In this document: positions 1 to 5,764 of the stretch, in pieces | Layout: each line of letters starts with the position of its first letter | Numbering within the stretch: position 1 is the first letter of the stretch | Assembly (NCBI GenBank): GCA_900756035.1 | Contig: CAAEIR010000051.1 | Location: 1-15,723, forward strand | Length of the DNA stretch: 15,723 bases | From: an uncultured Anaerostipes sp. | GTDB lineage: Bacteria > Bacillota > Clostridia > Lachnospirales > Lachnospiraceae | Direction of reading: 5' to 3' | The notes under the pieces: model-generated | Told to the model about the DNA's origin: nothing | What the model saw: only the letters and a program-made list of their open reading frames with translations | The model's database searches: none | Translations under genes and position numbers: made by a program

Positions 1-567
1 CTTGCTGCTATGCTGATCGGCGAATACGATATGAATTGATCCCTGTGCCTTATCGGCATAGGCGCTGATTACCCGAAGTTTCCGGGTCTGATCCGGCGTC
101 ACAAGAAAAATATACGGACTCTTTTTGATAAAAGATTTCTCTCTAAACTTCAGCAGATCCGCAAACATTGTTCCATTTTTCATATGATGCCCATAGATCA
201 GATTATTATCTGCTAAAAAATCACTTTTCCCATCTTTATCCATGAAAATAGCCCCGGAACTATTTTCTTTCCCGTCGAAGGTTTTATGAAGATATTCCTC
301 ATTATCTTCTCCCTGAACAACCGGATAGTCGATCTTCGTTCCCGGAACATAAATCCATCCAATCACATCCGGATTGATCTTCTCCAGCCGATTAAAGTTA
401 ATTTTCCGTTCCCTGTTCTGATCCTTTTTGACTACCTGTCTCCGAAGCTTCTGATATGTTGTTTTCGCTTCCTGATAAGAACTATAAGAACCATATAACT
501 TCCATGCACTATATACAAAAATAATGCCACAAACTGTGGCTATCAGTCCCGGCAAAACTTTCTTCAT
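1..567 (-). CDS. srtB: Class B sortase, partial (C-terminus off the left edge)
   Basis: The 189 readable codons encode the N-terminal part of a class B-type sortase, a membrane-anchored transpeptidase that attaches proteins to the cell wall or builds pili. Residues 5-25 form an N-terminal membrane anchor, followed by a Lys/Arg-rich linker. The sortase fold begins near residue 65 with NPDVIGWIYVPGTKIDYPVVQ, then GAIFMD (105-110) and LIYGHHMKNGTMF (123-135), which carries the catalytic His. The catalytic Cys and Arg lie beyond the window. The ATG at 567 is preferred over an in-frame ATG at 585 because AAAGGGG sits at the right distance before it; that RBS lies inside the longer reading. No substrate with a sorting signal is visible in the window, so the target is unknown. 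The srtB symbol rests on family resemblance only. Confidence 0.88.
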   Translation of the reverse strand, partial: MKKVLPGLIATVCGIIFVYSAWKLYGSYSSYQEAKTTYQKLRRQVVKKDQNRERKINFNRLEKINPDVIGWIYVPGTKIDYPVVQGEDNEEYLHKTFDGKENSSGAIFMDKDGKSDFLADNNLIYGHHMKNGTMFADLLKFREKSFIKKSPYIFLVTPDQTRKLRVISAYADKAQGSIHIVFADQHSSK

Positions 568-612
568 TCGGATTTCCCCTTTCATTGATTCTTATCCCAA
601 CATCTCTTTATT

Positions 613-618
613 ACTATA
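613..618 (-). promoter_or_regulatory. Possible extended -10 of the sortase gene
   Basis: The minus strand reads TGGTATAGT, an extended -10 element about 45 bp before the sortase ATG. The -35 position (AGGAAA) is poor and falls inside the upstream terminator hairpin, so this is a weak call. Confidence 0.35.
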
Positions 619-661
619 CCAGAAAAAGTATCTGATTTCCTAAAAAGAAACCAAATACTTT
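619..661 (-). terminator. Probable intrinsic terminator of the Fur-like gene
   Basis: About 30 bp past the Fur-like stop codon, the minus strand forms a long AT-rich hairpin. The outer arms AAAGTAT/ATACTTT (655-661 and 625-631) enclose a second stem with two G-U pairs, and a T-rich run (TTTTTCT) follows. The stem is weak in GC content, so termination may be partial. Confidence 0.5.
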
Positions 662-692
662 CTTAAAATTCTCTTCTATATACATGTAGGTT

Positions 693-941
693 TTAATATT
701 CCATCGTTTCTTTGATTCGATAGATACTTCTTCTCTCAATGACTCCGATCTCTTCCAGCGTCGCCATCATACGGTATACTGTAGCAATTCCTATGGAAGG
801 ATCCCGTTTGATCACTTCGTAATAGATCTCCTTACAGCTCTCCCACTCTCCATTGAAAATCACATTCAGCAAAATCTTCCTCTGCTCCGTAATTCTTTTT
901 CCACTCTCTTGTAAAGTTCTCTCTACTTCTTCCTGACACAT
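693..941 (-). CDS. DNA-binding-domain-only Fur family protein
   Basis: This 82-residue protein matches the N-terminal winged-helix domain of the Fur/Zur/PerR family. Visible features are the KRITEQRKILLNVI helix (15-28), EIYYEVIKRDPSIGIATVYRMMATLEEIGVIERR (38-71), containing the family's typical IGIATVYR-x-L recognition helix, and a short wing (SIYRIKETMEY). Normal Fur proteins have about 140 residues. This one ends just where the metal-binding dimerisation domain (His-rich strand, CxxC zinc sites) would begin. None of the DNA read after the stop resembles that domain in any frame, so this looks like a compact gene rather than a fresh frameshift. It is divergent from the DtxR-type regulator, with two palindromic operators in its upstream region. 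It may bind DNA as a monomer, pair with another Fur protein, or be decaying. Confidence 0.78.
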   Translation of the reverse strand: MCQEEVERTLQESGKRITEQRKILLNVIFNGEWESCKEIYYEVIKRDPSIGIATVYRMMATLEEIGVIERRSIYRIKETMEY

Positions 942-966
942 CTATGTTACCTGCCTTACTTTTTTC

Positions 967-1009
967 GGCATAACCGCCGGATAAAGTCTATGGCATAACA
1001 CTTTATCCG
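967..1009 (-). repeat. Perfect 10-bp inverted repeat plus 8-bp direct repeat in the Fur-like leader
   Basis: CGGATAAAGT (978-987) and ACTTTATCCG (1000-1009) form a perfect 10-bp stem around a 12-nt loop. GGCATAAC occurs twice in direct orientation (967-974 and 992-999), once in the loop and once beside the stem. On the minus strand this would lie in the 5' leader of the Fur-like mRNA, about 40 nt before its start. No T-run follows, so it is not a simple terminator. Confidence 0.6.
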
Positions 1010-1057
1010 ATGGTTCATGCTTCATAAATGATTATACTATATAAAGATCGTTTATGA

Positions 1058-1073
1058 GTTAGTCTCATCTAAT
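1058..1073. promoter_or_regulatory. Degenerate GTTAGT-N4-ACTAAC operator (site 1)
   Basis: GTTAGTCTCATCTAAT keeps the GTTAG...CTAA core of the palindrome found with perfect arms at 5338 and 6860. It lies between the two divergent regulator genes, downstream of a TTGACA element facing the Fur-like gene and just upstream of a minus-strand TATAAT at 1031-1036. Binding by the DtxR-family protein is inferred from motif sharing. Confidence 0.55.
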
Positions 1074-1082
1074 CTTGTATAT

Positions 1083-1111
1083 AGGTTAGCATAATCTAAC
1101 TCGTTTGTCAA
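1083..1111 (-). promoter_or_regulatory. Possible promoter of the Fur-like gene
   Basis: The minus strand has a perfect -35 TTGACA (1106-1111). At 17 bp spacing the -10 is only TAACCT (1083-1088), a poor match. The operator at 1085-1100 fills the spacer and the -10. An alternative -10, TATAAT at 1031-1036, has no good -35. The true start point is uncertain. Confidence 0.4.
1085..1100. promoter_or_regulatory. GTTAGC-ATAA-TCTAAC operator (site 2)
   Basis: The arms GTTAG (1085-1089) and CTAAC (1096-1100) are perfectly complementary and 6 bp apart, the same geometry as the sites at 5338 and 6860. The site lies directly after a minus-strand TTGACA, so occupancy should block transcription of the Fur-like gene. 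It is about 75 bp upstream of the DtxR-type gene's own promoter, so autoregulation is less obvious. Confidence 0.65.
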
Positions 1112-1175
1112 TTCTATTTTTAATTTTTTTGCAAAAAATTTTTTAATGTTTCCATCATCATAACATCGTCTTTCA

Positions 1176-1204
1176 TTGAAACATCACTGCATTTGTGTTA
1201 GAAT
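1176..1204 (+). promoter_or_regulatory. Promoter of the DtxR-type regulator
   Basis: -35 TTGAAA (1176-1181), 17-bp spacer, -10 TAGAAT (1199-1204) with an extended TGn element before it. It lies about 70 bp upstream of the GTG start. This placement argues against reading the gene from the TTG at 1176. Confidence 0.65.
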
Positions 1205-1271
1205 AAAACAATCATTTATTTGTATCTGCGCCAAACAGATACGACATAAAAAAGATAAAGGAGGACTCGTT

Positions 1272-1670
1272 GTGAAAGTACAAGAATCCGCTGAGAATTA
1301 TTTAGAAGCTATTCTGGTTTTAAACAGACAGAAAGGATGCGTCCGTTCTATAGATATCGCACATTATTTAAACTTTTCCAAACCAAGTGTCAGTATTGCC
1401 ATGAAGAATCTCCGCAAGGCTGAATATGCTGTCGTTGATTCTGACGGTTACATTACCCTGACTGAATCAGGCAAAGAAATCGCCGAGACAATCTATGAGC
1501 GACATACTGTCCTGTCAAATATGCTGATGAATCTCGGGGTTCCGGCAGAAGTTGCATCTGAAGATGCTTGTCGTATTGAACATGTAATCAGTCCGGAAAG
1601 TTTTGAAGCAATTAAGATTCATCTGGAATCTCATGCACACTTAGATGCGCTAAAAGATCAGAATGATTAG
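1272..1670 (+). CDS. DtxR/IdeR-family metal-dependent regulator (iron-type site)
   Basis: This 132-residue protein is a short DtxR/MntR-family repressor, which binds DNA when loaded with Fe(II) or Mn(II). Residues 1-70 form the winged helix (SAENYLEAILVLN; DIAHYLNFSKPSVSIAMKNL as HTH). Residues 71-125 form the metal-binding dimerisation domain, and no SH3-like third domain is present. Likely ligands are N9 (Met10 of DtxR), E12, H78, C100, E103 and H104. ACRIEHVIS closely matches the ACRWEHVMS of DtxR/IdeR; manganese-type MntR has Glu where C100 is. This suggests iron sensing. The GTG start at 1272 follows AAAGGAGG; a longer reading from 1176 would begin inside the promoter and overrun this RBS. 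It probably controls the four palindromes in the window. Its stop codon lies within the terminator stem. Confidence 0.9.
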   Translation: MKVQESAENYLEAILVLNRQKGCVRSIDIAHYLNFSKPSVSIAMKNLRKAEYAVVDSDGYITLTESGKEIAETIYERHTVLSNMLMNLGVPAEVASEDACRIEHVISPESFEAIKIHLESHAHLDALKDQND

Positions 1671-1709
1671 AAAAAAGAACCTACATCATTGCAGGTTCTT
1701 TTTTCTAAT
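1666..1709. terminator. Bidirectional intrinsic terminator
   Basis: A perfect 17-bp inverted repeat (1666-1682 and 1693-1709) surrounds a 10-nt loop. Each strand has six consecutive T's in its 3' arm, so it can end both the plus-strand DtxR-type gene, whose TAG stop is in the left arm, and the minus-strand feo cluster ending at 1739. Confidence 0.9.
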
Positions 1710-1738
1710 AGTAATGATTGTGCGTAACTCGCTTCAAA

Positions 1739-2104
1739 TTATCCAATGGAGAGGACTTGATATCCAGCGTCTTCTACTGCTTTGCGAAGCCCGATCTCAC
1801 TTAATTCACGATCGTAAGATACTACCGCTTCTTTCTCTTTCAGAGATACTTTTGCAGAGGCCCCGTCTATTGCATTGATCGCATTGGTAACATTCTGTAC
1901 ACAATGTTCACAAGTCATTCCTTTAATTTTCAAAATTTTTTTGCCCATAACCGGTCCATCCAGCCTTTTCTCTCTCATCTTTACCTTAGAAGCACCGCTG
2001 CCTCCACCGCAGCATCCTCCTTCTCCGCGAAAATGTTTGAGAGAATTTTTTAGTGCAAATATCAATAACACAATCACAATTAATATAGTAATTGCATCAA
2101 CCAT
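1739..2104 (-). CDS. Membrane-anchored heavy-metal-associated (HMA) domain protein
   Basis: The protein has 121 residues. Residues 4-19 are one hydrophobic membrane segment. Then come a basic stretch, a CCGGGSG motif (31-37), and from about residue 55 a complete HMA ferredoxin-like domain with the metal-binding loop GMTCEHC (62-68; C65, C68) and a C-terminal AGYQV strand. Free HMA proteins act as copper or zinc chaperones. Here the domain is tethered to the membrane and shares the N-terminal TM plus Cys/Gly pattern of FeoB-associated Cys-rich peptides. It is the last gene of the feo cluster, 39 bp after the 40-aa peptide, with AGAGGTG before its ATG. A role in delivering or buffering a transition metal at the membrane is inferred. 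Whether the metal is iron, copper or zinc is not shown. Confidence 0.88.
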   Translation of the reverse strand: MVDAITILIVIVLLIFALKNSLKHFRGEGGCCGGGSGASKVKMREKRLDGPVMGKKILKIKGMTCEHCVQNVTNAINAIDGASAKVSLKEKEAVVSYDRELSEIGLRKAVEDAGYQVLSIG

Positions 2105-2143
2105 GGATCAACACCTCTTTCTGTATTTCTTTTTTGTGTGCCT

Positions 2144-2266
2144 TTATCTTCTCTTTCTCAACCACTTTTTCATGAATTGAAAAATCTGATAAACACTGAT
2201 TCCTACAAAATAAATTGCAATAACAATTACAAAGAAATAGAACATGGAAGTTGTAGAGTGACTCAT
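2144..2266 (-). CDS. 40-residue single-span membrane peptide
   Basis: The peptide starts MSHSTTSMFYFFVIVIAIYF, has one transmembrane helix (about residues 8-29) and ends in a strongly basic tail (KKWLRKRR), predicting a cytoplasmic C-terminus. The ATG at 2266 is chosen because AGGAGG lies about 9 bp before it, at the very end of the preceding cysteine-rich gene, whose stop is 7 bp upstream. A longer in-frame reading would run back through that gene. I do not recognise the family. Its place between two Cys-rich membrane proteins behind feoB suggests an accessory or stabilising subunit of the transporter, which is inference only. Confidence 0.7.
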   Translation of the reverse strand: MSHSTTSMFYFFVIVIAIYFVGISVYQIFQFMKKWLRKRR

Positions 2267-2273
2267 AACCGTG

Positions 2274-2450
2274 TTACCTCCTGTCTTCATCGCAACCGGC
2301 TGATTTATGAAGCTGACTGCTGCAGCCTGCACATCCTCCACAGTTACCTCCACAACCTCCGCCTTTTTTCTTGTTTTCTCTTTGCTTATAAAGAATAAAC
2401 ACGCAATAACCTAAAATAAGAAGTACTATTATAACACTCACCGGGTTCAT
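2274..2450 (-). CDS. FeoB-associated Cys-rich membrane protein
   Basis: This 58-residue protein has an N-terminal transmembrane helix (MNPVSVIIVLLILGYCVFIL), a short basic linker (YKQRENKKK) and a Gly/Cys cluster (GGGCGGNCGGCAGCSS, residues 30-45), with a further Cys at residue 53. This is the layout of the FeoB-associated Cys-rich membrane protein family, found beside feoB in Firmicutes and thought to assist iron transfer. AAGGAG precedes the ATG at 2450. Its last codons (GAC AGG AGG TAA) contain the ribosome site of the next gene, implying coupled translation. Confidence 0.85.
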   Translation of the reverse strand: MNPVSVIIVLLILGYCVFILYKQRENKKKGGGCGGNCGGCAGCSSQLHKSAGCDEDRR

Positions 2451-2477
2451 CTTTTTTCTCCTTTTATAATACAGGAA

Positions 2478-2503
2478 GAAACCGGATGTCTGTATCCGGT
2501 CTC
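2478..2503 (-). repeat. Hairpin between feoB and the Cys-rich peptide
   Basis: ACCGGAT/ATCCGGT (2494-2500 and 2481-2487) with three more outer pairs gives a 10-bp stem and a 6-nt loop. Only a short interrupted T stretch (TTTCTTCCT) follows on the minus strand. It may be a leaky terminator or an RNA-stability element lowering or separating expression of the small downstream genes. Confidence 0.6.
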
Positions 2504-2520
2504 ATTCCATTTTTCTTTGT

Positions 2521-4704
2521 TTATGCCTGAACTGATCTTTTAGAATAAACTTTTTCATTCCTATGAGGATCTGGTCTGAATAACAGGAACAGAAGGATCA
2601 GTAAGAGTACGATTCCAACTGCGGTTCCTGCTGTAAATGCTCCTCCCATTGCAAATGTTCCAATCTGATATGCAATCAGAGTTACAACATACGCAAAGAT
2701 ATTCTGGAAAAGAATTGCAAACCAGAACCACTTTCTGGACTGCATCTGCTGTGCCATCGTTGCAATCGCTGCCAGACACGGAGAATCCAGAAGGTTAAAT
2801 AACAGGAAGGAGAATGCAGCAACAGAGGTCGGGAACCAAGTCTGTACTGCCTGTGCAACCGTAACCGGGTCTTCAGATGCATCCCCTGCTACGTTGGCAA
2901 TAACACCCATCGTAGTTACAATTGCTTCTTTTGCCGTAAATCCGGATAAAGATGATGCAACTGCCTGCCACTCTCCAAAACCAAGGGGTGCAAAAATCGG
3001 TGCAATGGCTCCTCCGATCATTGCCAGAAGACTATCTGCACTGTCTTCTACAACCCCGAAACTTCCATCTGCAAATCCAAATCCACCTAAGAACCACATA
3101 ACAACACATGCAAGGAAGAGAATTGTTCCGGCTTTGATAATAAATCCTTTTAATCTTTCCCAAACATGAAGTAATACTGTCTTTGCTGACGGCACATGGT
3201 ACTGTGGAAGCTCCATAACAAACGGTGCAGGTTTTCCTGCAAACGGTCTGGTTTTCTTCAAAATAATTGCTGCAACAAGAACTGCCGCGATACCGATAAA
3301 ATACATCAGCGGTGCCATAAAGCCTCCTGCTTCATAGCTTCCGGTTGCATAACTTGTCATAACTCCACCCATCATGGCGATCACCGGAAGTTTTGCACCA
3401 CAAGGGATAAAGGTTGCTGTCATAATTGTAAGTCGTCTGTCATTATCCTGCTCAATGGTCTTAGATGCCATAATTCCAGGAATTCCACATCCGGAAGAAA
3501 TCAAAAGCGGAATGAAAGATTTTCCGGATAATCCGAAATGACGGAATACACGGTCCATAACGAAAGCAATACGCACCATATAACCACAATCTTCTAAGAT
3601 GGAAAGGAACAGGAATAAAATTGCCATCTGAGGAACAAATCCGAGAACTGCTCCCAGACCGCCGATAATACCATTTACCACAAGGTCCTTTACCAGACTT
3701 CCCGCTCCGATACTGCCTAAAAATCCGCTGACGGCATCCTGAATTGCCACAACAAATACGTCATTGGTCCAGTCTGTTACAAGAGTACCAATCGTTGTAA
3801 CGGACACATAGTACACAACAAACATAACGGCAATAAAAATCGGAATACCAAGAATACGGTTTGTCACAATTCGGTCAATCTTATCAGAAACTGTTAATTT
3901 CTGTCCGCCTTTTTTCACAGTCGTTCCCACGACCTTCTGAATAAACTGATATCTCTCATCGGTGATAATACTTTCCATATCATCGTCTTTGGCTTTCTCG
4001 ATTTTTCCCCTATTCTGCTCTACAACAGATTGCCCTGATGCCGAAAGTGATGTATTTTCTGTCACCTTTTCATCATTTTCCAGGAATTTAACCGCATACC
4101 ATCTCTTCTTATCTTCCGTGATGGATGAAGGAAGTACTTTTTTAATTTCTTCCACTGCCGCTTCCAGATCTTTTGAGAAGATCTGTTTCGGAAGATCTGC
4201 TGTTTTCTTTTTGGCTACTCGGATTGCCTCATCAACGACCTCATCCAGACCATCCTGTTTCAGTGCTGATGTCTCAATTACCGGACAGTCAAGAAGCATA
4301 GAAAGACGTTCCACATCAATTTTGATTCCACGTTTTTCCAGCAAATCTGCCATATTTAAGGCAATTACTACCGGAACTCCAGTCTCGATTAACTGTGTGG
4401 TCAAATATAAATTTCGTTCGATGTTTGTCGCATCCACTAAGTCGATGATCACATCCGGATGATCATTTAACAGGAAGTCACGACTAACTACTTCCTCCAA
4501 AGTGTACGGGGAAAGAGAATAAATACCCGGAAGGTCTGTAATTGTGATATCCTCCCCTTTTCTCTTACCTTTCAATTTTCCTTCTTTCTTCTCTACCGTA
4601 ACTCCCGGCCAGTTTCCAACATACTGGTTAGCTCCGGTCAGGGCATTGAACATTGTGGTTTTTCCACAGTTCGGATTACCCGCAAGCGCAATATTAATAG
4701 CCAT
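2521..4704 (-). CDS. feoB: FeoB ferrous iron transporter
   Basis: This 727-residue GTPase-coupled membrane transporter imports Fe(II). The cytoplasmic N-terminal G domain shows G1 GNPNCGKT (9-16), switch region NWPGVTVE (31-38), G3 DLPG (57-60), G4 NMAD (117-120) and G5 SAL (146-148). A helical guanine-dissociation-inhibitor-like region follows (about 165-250). The membrane part from about residue 285 carries both FeoB gate motifs, SGCGIPG (404-410) and PCGAKLP (434-440), and NLLDSPC near 638-643. The C-terminus is short and basic. The ATG at 4704 is preferred because GGGAGGT lies 9-10 bp upstream. An in-frame ATG at 4734 would add 10 residues but has no ribosome site. It follows feoA by 77 bp and is probably transcribed from the iron-regulated promoter at 5341-5369. 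Confidence 0.97.
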   Translation of the reverse strand: MAINIALAGNPNCGKTTMFNALTGANQYVGNWPGVTVEKKEGKLKGKRKGEDITITDLPGIYSLSPYTLEEVVSRDFLLNDHPDVIIDLVDATNIERNLYLTTQLIETGVPVVIALNMADLLEKRGIKIDVERLSMLLDCPVIETSALKQDGLDEVVDEAIRVAKKKTADLPKQIFSKDLEAAVEEIKKVLPSSITEDKKRWYAVKFLENDEKVTENTSLSASGQSVVEQNRGKIEKAKDDDMESIITDERYQFIQKVVGTTVKKGGQKLTVSDKIDRIVTNRILGIPIFIAVMFVVYYVSVTTIGTLVTDWTNDVFVVAIQDAVSGFLGSIGAGSLVKDLVVNGIIGGLGAVLGFVPQMAILFLFLSILEDCGYMVRIAFVMDRVFRHFGLSGKSFIPLLISSGCGIPGIMASKTIEQDNDRRLTIMTATFIPCGAKLPVIAMMGGVMTSYATGSYEAGGFMAPLMYFIGIAAVLVAAIILKKTRPFAGKPAPFVMELPQYHVPSAKTVLLHVWERLKGFIIKAGTILFLACVVMWFLGGFGFADGSFGVVEDSADSLLAMIGGAIAPIFAPLGFGEWQAVASSLSGFTAKEAIVTTMGVIANVAGDASEDPVTVAQAVQTWFPTSVAAFSFLLFNLLDSPCLAAIATMAQQMQSRKWFWFAILFQNIFAYVVTLIAYQIGTFAMGGAFTAGTAVGIVLLLILLFLLFRPDPHRNEKVYSKRSVQA

Positions 4705-4781
4705 TTCTTTTTTACCTCCCTTGGCATCTGCCAATGTTTGTTCTAACTAACTGTTGAAGATTTTTTTACATCAATCTACAA

Positions 4782-5009
4782 CTATAAAACTTCTTTCACT
4801 TCGACACACTGAGCATCATTCTTTCGAACTGAAAGTTCATATCCTCTGACTGTAATCTCCACAGGATCTCCAAGCGGCGCCACTTTTCTTATGTAAAGTT
4901 CGCTCCCTTTTGTAATTCCCATATCCATAATCCGGCGTTTGTAAGCACCCTCGCCACCAATCTTTGATACTATGACAGTTGTTCCAACCACTGCATCTCC
5001 TAATGTCAT
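4782..5009 (-). CDS. feoA: FeoA domain protein (second copy)
   Basis: This 75-residue SH3-like FeoA protein is a small cytoplasmic partner of FeoB. Diagnostic features are the opening MTLGDAVVGTTVIVSKIGG, the KRRIMDMGITKGSELYI segment (24-40; FeoA families typically read RRLxDMGxxxGxxV), PLGDPVEITVRGYELSVRK, and a terminal strand with AQCVEV. AAAGGAG precedes the ATG. It lies between another FeoA gene and feoB, and is closer to classical FeoA than its neighbour. Two separate FeoA polypeptides beside one FeoB are common in Clostridia. How the roles are divided is not shown by sequence. Confidence 0.93.
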   Translation of the reverse strand: MTLGDAVVGTTVIVSKIGGEGAYKRRIMDMGITKGSELYIRKVAPLGDPVEITVRGYELSVRKNDAQCVEVKEVL

Positions 5010-5045
5010 AACTGTATCTCCTTTCCTCTTCTCTAAATCTATCCT

Positions 5046-5065
5046 GCACTCATAAGCATAAGTGC
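5046..5065 (-). repeat. Small hairpin between the two feoA genes
   Basis: Arms 5046-5053 and 5058-5065 pair over 8 bp (one G-U on the RNA) with a 4-nt loop. It has no T-run, so it is more likely an RNA spacing or stability element than a terminator. Confidence 0.45.
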
Positions 5066-5081
5066 ATATATCACAAGCACA

Positions 5082-5291
5082 TTACACCATAATGTGTCTC
5101 GCCATATCCTTGTTAATCGCAACTCTGGAGTCCCTGACATTTACAATCACATTTCCCCCGATTGCTGACAAAACTGTGACTTCAGTTCCCGAAATGAACC
5201 CTAGATTCTCAAGGAACCGCCGAACTTCTCCATTACCGCCGACTCTGCGGATCACACATGACTCTCCGATTCCAACCATAATTAAAGGCAT
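5082..5291 (-). CDS. feoA: FeoA domain protein (first copy)
   Basis: This 69-residue FeoA-like SH3-fold protein has VGIGESCVIRRVGGNGEVRRFLENLGFISGTEVTVLS followed by GGNVIVNVRDSRVAINKDMARHI. The pattern RRFLENLGFxxGTEV and the final strand with R-x-A-I-x-x-x-x-A match FeoA. It is the first gene after the iron-responsive promoter. GAGG precedes the start. Either GTG at 5294 or ATG at 5291 is possible; ATG gives the better 9-bp spacing and was chosen. It is followed by a second feoA and by feoB in the same direction, so it probably acts on FeoB. Confidence 0.9.
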   Translation of the reverse strand: MPLIMVGIGESCVIRRVGGNGEVRRFLENLGFISGTEVTVLSAIGGNVIVNVRDSRVAINKDMARHIMV

Positions 5292-5337
5292 CACTTGCTT
5301 CCTCTTTTCTCTTTATGCTTTGTTTCTTTGTATGTTC

Positions 5338-5353
5338 GTTAGTATAAACTAAC
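5338..5353. promoter_or_regulatory. GTTAGT-ATAA-ACTAAC operator (site 3) in the feo promoter
   Basis: A perfect palindrome with 6-bp arms (5338-5343 and 5348-5353). It covers the whole -10 element of the feo promoter, so a bound repressor would exclude RNA polymerase. Assigned by inference to the DtxR-type protein encoded at 1272-1670. Confidence 0.8.
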
Positions 5354-5369
5354 CCAATGATTCCGTCAA
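5341..5369 (-). promoter_or_regulatory. feo operon promoter
   Basis: On the minus strand: -35 TTGACG (5364-5369), exactly 17 bp, -10 TATACT (5341-5346). A near-consensus housekeeping promoter about 45 bp before the first feoA. The palindromic operator overlaps its -10. Confidence 0.85.
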
Positions 5370-5397
5370 GAGTTTTTTTGAATTTCTTTCCATTTTT

Positions 5398-5688
5398 TTA
5401 GCATGCCTGTTCACATCGACCTTTTAAAATCCCCATTAATGCCGTCTGACTGCTGGAATGACTTCTCACAACTTCAATGTTTTTCGTCCTTGCCTCACTG
5501 ACTGCACATTTCACCATTTTATGAGATGCGGTATTGGTAAACAGGACAACCAAATCCGGATTTCCTATTTTTTTACTCAATGAGGACGGCATCTGTGTAA
5601 AAATTTTCGCTTTACATTTGTGTTTTTTACAAATTTCCCGATATTGACAGACCATACGGTCATGTCCTCCGATAATTACAACGCTCAT
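5398..5688 (-). CDS. DUF2325 family protein
   Basis: This 96-residue cytoplasmic protein opens with MSVVIIGGHDRMV and then reads KAKIFTQMPSSL, DLVVLFTNTASHKMV and EVVRSHSSSQTAL, the Rossmann-like alternating strands and GG-x-DR plus SHSS pattern of DUF2325. It contains five Cys (C14, C20, C25, C61, C92) and two more His residues in the body. The biochemical function of the family is unknown. AGGAGG precedes the ATG. It is third in the operon with DUF3793 and flavodoxin, separated from flavodoxin by a hairpin, and lies immediately upstream of the feo promoter with no terminator seen between them, so some read-through into feoA is possible. The context suggests a role in iron limitation or redox state, by inference. 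Confidence 0.82.
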   Translation of the reverse strand: MSVVIIGGHDRMVCQYREICKKHKCKAKIFTQMPSSLSKKIGNPDLVVLFTNTASHKMVKCAVSEARTKNIEVVRSHSSSQTALMGILKGRCEQAC

Positions 5689-5710
5689 CGTATCCCTCCT
5701 AACTGAAAGC

Positions 5711-5739
5711 TTATGCCGGACATTTTGTGCCCGGCATAA
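5711..5739 (-). repeat. Intra-operon hairpin between flavodoxin and DUF2325
   Basis: TTATGCCGG (5711-5719) and CCGGCATAA (5731-5739) form a perfect 9-bp stem with an 11-nt loop. No T-run follows in either direction except a few mixed bases. It probably stabilises the flavodoxin message or partly attenuates DUF2325. Confidence 0.6.
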
Positions 5740-5764
5740 AGAATCTTAAATCTTCAAATATGTT

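Noticed and set aside
1176..1271. Longer N-terminus for the DtxR-type regulator from a TTG at 1176
   Set aside because: That stretch is the -35/-10 promoter and the AAAGGAGG ribosome site, and the extra residues match nothing in the family.
3962..4462. Long plus-strand open frame opposite feoB, and similar frames opposite the J-protein and nitrilase genes
   Set aside because: Their Ser/Phe- or Ile-rich translations show no family pattern and no ribosome site, as expected for the reverse strand of real coding sequence.
4743..4751. CTAACTAAC between feoA and feoB, resembling operator half-sites
   Set aside because: The half-sites are in direct rather than inverted orientation and no promoter is visible there, so a dimer site is not supported.
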